NCBI RefSeq assembly: GCF_963676685.1
Contig: NC_092346.1
Coordinates: forward strand, 50,001,062 to 50,065,061
Length of the DNA stretch: 64,000 bases
Origin: Mytilus edulis
Taxonomy: Eukaryota; Mollusca; Bivalvia; Mytilida; Mytilidae
Direction: 5' to 3'
A program made the translations under genes and the position numbers. Numbering within the stretch: position 1 is the first letter of the stretch; the number at the start of each line of letters is the position of its first letter. Of the stretch, positions 59,053-64,000 are shown piece after piece. Under the pieces are notes generated by a model, which had not been told where the DNA came from, ran no database searches, and saw only the letters and a list, made by a program, of their open reading frames with translations.

Positions 59053-59944
59053 CTCTTGGATAATAAATATGAAAAATCTTATTTCAAGACTTGAATTTCA
59101 TTTTATTGATCTAAATCCTATTGATATTAAAAATTTAAAACCCATTCAAGAGAGAAGGTTTTCGTTGACAAGAATTTCACTGGGCAATTGAATTAAATGG
59201 GTTAGATAAGGACTGAGGTACCTGGTGATCGTAAATTCTAGCTCTATTTATTTTGAGGCTTTAGGGAATTGTGCCTTACAGAAGCACATACGTTCGAGTT
59301 TTCACATTAGGGAATAATCACAAGATTATCATTCTTTGTGGAGGCTTTCAACCTAAGCTTGTTAAGATCATAATTAAGATTCCGAAACTTTCCCCTGGGA
59401 TCATACAATGATGCGACAAATTCACATTCATTATAAAGACCTCTATTAACGGCGGATTCCTGATAACTCGTTGAAAAACATTACTAAATAGGAAAAGTTT
59501 GAAAATTTTCTGTATCTCTCTGCAAAAGCTTATACATCGACTTCTTACCTAGACCGAAAAATGTTGAATTTGTGTCGCAACCTGTTAGGGCATGTGTGAG
59601 GGGGGATGTGTAGCTGACAGTATATTCACTTGAAGGTCAAAACGACCGACATATTTCATGGACTAGTACGAAAAGCCTTCCGTCTTCTAACTTTTATGTG
59701 GATCCCGTTTTGAACCACAAAGCTTCAGCATTTGCAAGTTAAAAAAAAATAGTGAACACTTAGCACTAATACTTCAGTATCAGAAGATTGTACAATAATA
59801 TGACCTTTAGTTCTATTTGAGAACAGTTTGTCATCTGTATACGACGAATGTAACAGTATTTTAGTGTCTTCTTCTTCCTGTGTGCTGTATTTATAAATCA
59901 ACAGAGTTTCACACACCGTCACATGAAAATCTGTTTTAATACGT
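59053..59944. other. intergenic, unassigned
   Basis: Nothing recognised beyond degraded retroelement-like text near 59060-59200. Confidence 0.35.
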
Positions 59945-59960
59945 GTGTGGTATTGGACTC

Positions 59961-60007
59961 GAGCGTCACTGATGAGTCTTTTGTAGACGAAACGCGCGTG
60001 TGGCGTA
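59961..60007 (+). ncRNA. hammerhead-ribozyme-like motif, intact core
   Basis: GAGCGTCA, CTGATGA (59969-59975), GTC-TTTTGTA-GAC stem II, GAAA, then ACGC-GCGTGTG-GCGT stem III and A. Every invariant hammerhead base is present and stem III is perfect; stem I is weak next to the core, with GGACT (59955-59959) and AGTCC about 12 bases downstream as the only pairing seen. Confidence 0.5.
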
Positions 60008-60569
60008 TATACAAATTTAGTCCTGGTATATATGATGAGTTTATTGAAAACACCCGCCACGACAGAAAAAATCACTCAGTCTCCCTCTATTAAAAGGTGA
60101 GTCTTCAAAATACCGCTTTATCAAGTAATCTGATATTAAGTGATTATATTTTTTTTCTGCAATACACATAAACATTCTTCAATCTTGAATTGCTCTTTCT
60201 TCGATAACGTGATACACTTTTTGAGCTCTAAATGAAAAAGTGCGACGGAGACTTTTCGTAGCTTTTATTGAAGGCTTTATAACATATCGATCAAAAACAG
60301 CAATTACTGTTCCAAAATTGAAATGAAATGTCAATAGAATTTTGAGGTAGGTTTTTACAAGCTCACCAAATGTGTTACATTTCTTTGCATGTATACCCTA
60401 AATATTTCCAATACCATCGTGTATCAAAACTTTGTTCTTTATGTGCTTTTTAGTTAAATATTTGTTTGTTTTGAGATTGCTACACAATGATGACTGCTCT
60501 ACCCATATTTTGACTATTTGAACTATTATGTCTGTTTTGTTCACCCATCGTTGTAAATATCATGGAACT

Positions 60570-61080
60570 TTAAGCAACTGTCATACAAGTGAGAGGTTTA
60601 GCGCTATAAAACCAGGTTCAATCCACCATTTTCTACATTTGAAAATGCCTATATCAAGTCAGGAATATGACAGTTGTCCATTCGGTTGATGTGTTTTTGC
60701 GATAAGACGTGTCACGGTACTTGTCTATCCCAAATTCATGTATTTGGTTTTGATGTTATATATATATGTTATATTTGTTATTCTCGTGGGATTTTGTCTA
60801 TGTGTGTTACATTTTAGTGTTATGTCGTTGTTCTCCTCTTATATTTAATGCGTTTCCCTCGGTTTTAGTTTGTTATCCCGATTTTGTTTTTTGTCCATGG
60901 ATTTATGAGTTTTGAACAGCGGTATACTACTGTTGCCTTTATTTATAATTTTATTTTGCCATTTGATAAGGGACTTTCCATTTTGAATTTTCCTCAGAGT
61001 TCAGATTTGTTTTTATTTTACTCTTTTGCTTATCATAATATTGGTATTATAATCATCAAACGACAAATATCTCTTTAGTC
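60570..61080 (+). repeat. mussel dispersed repeat (TTTAGCGCTATAAAACCAGG ... GAACAGCGGTATACTACTG)
   Basis: Recognised from memory as a very common mussel repeat flanking retroelements; only one copy is in this window. The 64-residue open frame at its 3' end is part of the repeat. Confidence 0.55.
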
Positions 61081-61101
61081 TTCGTTTAAAATTAACGGAG
61101 G

Positions 61102-61278
61102 TTATAAGGGCGTTTGATGAATCGTTTTAATACTGAAATACAGCTTTAGCCAAAGAGCTGGAGGTATTTTTAAGCATGAATTCACGGTCTCCGGATTGAT
61201 GTCAATATCATCAGCTCCATCTTGTATTATACGACCACCTTCTTCGAAAGCAGCAATACCATTTGGTATATAAGACAT
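61102..61278 (-). CDS. unassigned small open frame, 58 codons
   Basis: MSYIPNGIAAFEEGGRIIQD then GADDIDINPETVNSCLKIPP and on to a stop at 61102. I recognise no family. It starts 15 bases after the stop of the Penelope fragment and could be retroelement sequence in another frame. Confidence 0.25.
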   Translation of the reverse strand: MSYIPNGIAAFEEGGRIIQDGADDIDINPETVNSCLKIPPALWLKLYFSIKTIHQTPL

Positions 61279-61292
61279 GTCTTGGATTCTGC

Positions 61293-61424
61293 CTATTTAA
61301 AAATACTTCTTTTATTCCTAAGAACGTCCGTGTAGTATTTTCGGCAAACCACCACCATAATGTTGGCTGTTTTGTCGACCGGTACAAACTCAATCCGCTT
61401 TGAAAGTTCTTGAAGTTTATTTCT
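61293..61424 (-). pseudogene. Penelope-like element N-terminal-region fragment
   Basis: Minus strand reads RNKLQELSKRIEFVPVDKTA then NIMVVVCRKYYTDVLRNKRS and stops at 61293. FVPADKAANNVVVVC...Y is a conserved string near the start of Penelope-like polyproteins; here it is mutated and truncated. Confidence 0.75.
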
Positions 61425-62246
61425 TATTCTGGAAATAGGCGTATTATGTACCTTTTTACACTATTTTTTTACAAAAAGAGGAGAGAGCGTTTGTGACCTG
61501 ACAACACTGTTTCGGCTAATCTGTTTTAGATGTCTTTTTTCCATCCATTTTATATATAAAAAAAATATGCACACCAGAAAAAGGTTACGACCGAGCAAAA
61601 AAAGAAATCAGATTAAGATATGGTCTTTGCAAAATTCAAAAATCGTTTTAGGCTGCAGTTATCATACCGATCCATTAAAGGAAAAAAATAAGCACCTTTT
61701 TTAATTTGTCGCTACACTTATATCAATACATTCATATCAAATAACTTTCTAGCAATACATTATAATAAAAAACACTAAGTGTATTTCTAACTTTTGAATA
61801 CAGGCACTTGTCTCAGAATTTTTTTTCTTTATACCTGTTTTATTAAGATTCATAAACAGAAAAATTCTGAGACAATTGCCTTTGCTTTTAATCCAATATA
61901 TAAAACGAGGAATTGTGAATAGTGGTACATTACAAGAATATATAAGAAGCTTCCCAACGTTGTGCTTATTTCGCTTTCTGTATACGGTTTGATTGCGTGA
62001 ATATATTTGATTGACTTCAGGAACCTACAATTCAGTCGTTGGTTCCTGTCTTGTTATATATTTTTTTCGTCAATTTTACTGTTATGAATAAAACCGTTAA
62101 TAGTTAAGAGCACATACATACTTTGAAACATGTCCAAAAGACAGCCGTTATTAGCATCTTGTATTGTAATGTTATACACATAACTATGGATTTTTTTTTA
62201 ACTCGGACAAGTTCGCATATTTTTCAACAGGCGTTAAATACTATTA
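61425..62246. other. intergenic, unassigned
   Basis: AT-rich. CTCAGAATTTTTTTTC (about 61813) and GAAAAATTCTGAGACA (about 61859) form a short inverted repeat. Confidence 0.35.
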
Positions 62247-62799
62247 GTTATCTTGGTGTAATCTGGGGTGTACAGAATTTTACACCGTTGTTGAAAATTC
62301 ATACACCCTGAGGCGCAGCCGAATGGGTGTATGAATTTTCAACAACGGTGTAAAATTCCGTACACCCCAGATTACACCAAGATAACGAATTTATTTCTTA
62401 TGAACATTTCTTTACTCATTTTGAAACCAGGATGTAAAATTGAAAAAAAGGTAATGAAAAATTTACAGTGTAACGTTTTTTTCAATGTCTATGTTGCTGC
62501 GCATTGTAAAATACTTTTTACTTAATTTTTGGAAAAATCAGAAAAATTTTGGGTTCTTTGAGTTTTCCGGAATTTTTTTTTTTTAAATATATTTTTTTTT
62601 TGAAATTTTTAACATTTTATTTTGATTATTATTTTTTTTTTTTTTTTTTTTTATTTTTTTTTTCTTGGCAAAAAAAAATAAAAATTCTGAAATTTTTGAC
62701 AAAATTTTATTTATCCCGGGGTGAACCAGGGTGGGGTGTTATTTACACCGGGGTAATTAACCAATCAGATTGCAGTATTTTTGCTGCATAAGAAATAAT
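62247..62799 (+). mobile_element. hairpin-bearing dispersed element, copy 2
   Basis: The palindrome at 62247-62386 has 62-bp arms with a single mismatch. It is followed by the same body as copy 1 (TACTCATTTTGAAACCAGGA, T-rich stretch, GTGTTATTTACACCGGGG, CAATCAGATTGCAGTA, CATAAGAAATAA). Confidence 0.88.
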
Positions 62800-62869
62800 A
62801 ACTTTTCTGAATGCTGTTTCGTTAGTCCAAGGACATATAACACTTAGAAAAAGTTTATAACAACTATTT

Positions 62870-64000
62870 ATTAAAAACAAATAAAATATACAATAAACAA
62901 TTGAATTAAATAAATTCTTCATTTCTTTTGCAAACAAATAATAAATACAAAACCAACATTGAAAACAAATAATGTATACCAAAAACAACATTAAAAACAA
63001 ATGATATATACAAAACAACATTGAAAAAAATATATATACAAAAAACAACATTGAAAACAAATAATTTATGCCAAAAAAAATCAACATTGAAAATAAATAA
63101 TATATACAATAAAAAACATTGAAAACAAATGATTTATACAAAAAACAACATTGAAAACAAATATATATACAAAAAACAACATTGAAAACAAATGATATAT
63201 ACAAAAAACAACACTGAAAACAAATAATATATACAAAAATAACACATTATTGAAAACAAATAATATTTACAAAAACCAATATTGAAAACAAAGAATATGT
63301 ACAAAAAAACAACACTGAAAACAAATGATATACTGTGGATTCATTTATTTTCGTGGGTACCAATTTTCGTGGATTAAGAAAGACTTGCATATTCGTGGAT
63401 ATTTAATTTCGTGGTTTTGCTGAAGTCTGCATACAAACCTATAGAAAATTATCATTCGTTGAATATTTAATTTCGTGGTTTGACTGTGCCACGAAATCCA
63501 CGAAAATTGGTATCCAACGAATAATAATGAATCCACAGTATACAAAAACAAATAATATATACAACAAACAACATATTGAAAACAAATTATATATACAAAA
63601 AACAACATTGAAAACAAATGAAATATACAAAAATCAACATTGAAAACAAATAATATATACATAAAACAACATTATTGAAAACAAATAATATATACAAAAA
63701 AAAAAACCCATTGAAAACAACTAAGATATACAAAAAACAACATTGAAAACAAATATATATACAAAAACAACATTGAAAACAAATGATATTAACAAAAAAC
63801 AACATTATTGAAAATAAATAATATTGAAAACCAATAATATATACTAAGAACAACATTGAAAATAAATAATATTTACAAAAAAACAACATTGAAAACAAAT
63901 AATAATTACAAAAAAAATAAAAATTGAAAACAAATAATAATATATACAAAAACAACATTATTGAAAGCAGATAACAATATCTAAAAAACATCATTGAAAA
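62870..64000. repeat. 31-33-bp minisatellite, continues past window end
   Basis: Units like ACAAATAATATATACAAAAA followed by ACAACATTGAAAA repeat about 30 times, interrupted by a MITE at 63333-63538. All long minus-strand open frames here (Phe/Tyr/Cys-rich) come from the repeat. Confidence 0.95.
63333..63538 (-). mobile_element. CTGTGGATTCAT MITE, copy 3 (206 bp), inserted in the minisatellite
   Basis: CTGTGGATTCATTTATTTTC and the inverse AATGAATCCACAG, flanked by TA, with array units directly on both sides. Opposite orientation to copy 2. Confidence 0.92.

Noticed and set aside
62743..63994. Long minus-strand open frames rich in Phe, Tyr and Cys
   Set aside because: They arise from a 31-33-bp minisatellite lacking stops in some frames.

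Overview
This window looks like nuclear DNA of a bivalve mollusc, most likely a Mytilus-type mussel. It is AT-rich, its genes are split into short exons by long introns, and it is saturated with dispersed repeats that I recognise from mussel sequences. One family carries GTGGTATAAGTGCCAATGAG; another carries GACGAAACGCGCGTCTGGCG. The species assignment is inference from remembered repeat families; no database search was run.

Three protein-coding genes can be reconstructed from splice sites. (1) YY1, the four-zinc-finger Polycomb/transcription factor, lies on the minus strand from about 22550 down to 10142, with further 3' exons predicted down to about 5830. (2) DEGS1, the sphingolipid delta4-desaturase, lies on the plus strand (22736-34912; three coding exons, 338 residues, all three histidine boxes), probably followed by a 3' UTR of about 3.1 kb. 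YY1 and DEGS1 are head to head: 185 bp separate their start codons, and that gap holds a CACGTG E-box. (3) A METTL24-like, membrane-anchored methyltransferase-family gene lies on the minus strand (52685-58254, six exons).

Layout. 1-4150: stacked repeats, including a 35-bp palindromic minisatellite, a roughly 125-bp tandem array and a 1.0-kb foldback element. 4150-22550: YY1 with intronic transposons and a cluster of YY1-type DNA motifs in its own intron 1. 22551-22735: shared promoter. 22736-38080: DEGS1. Its 9.2-kb first intron carries a Foldback-like element whose long inverted ends are 21-bp minisatellites, plus several MITEs. 38100-48200: a repeat-dense intergenic block with Penelope-like retroelement fragments, a LINE 3' end and several hammerhead-ribozyme-like repeats. 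48200-58300: the METTL24-like gene with a long AT-rich 3' flank. 58300-64000: LINE and Penelope remnants, a second copy of a hairpin-bearing element, and a 31-33-bp minisatellite that runs off the window end.

The items most worth a second look are: a predicted 39-nt in-frame YY1 microexon and alternative YY1 C-terminal exons; the YY1-motif cluster inside YY1 intron 1; a 356-bp dimeric repeat with hammerhead-like cores on both strands; the Foldback-like element with a clean 9-bp target duplication; and a 62-bp-arm palindrome whose two copies show a compensatory base change.
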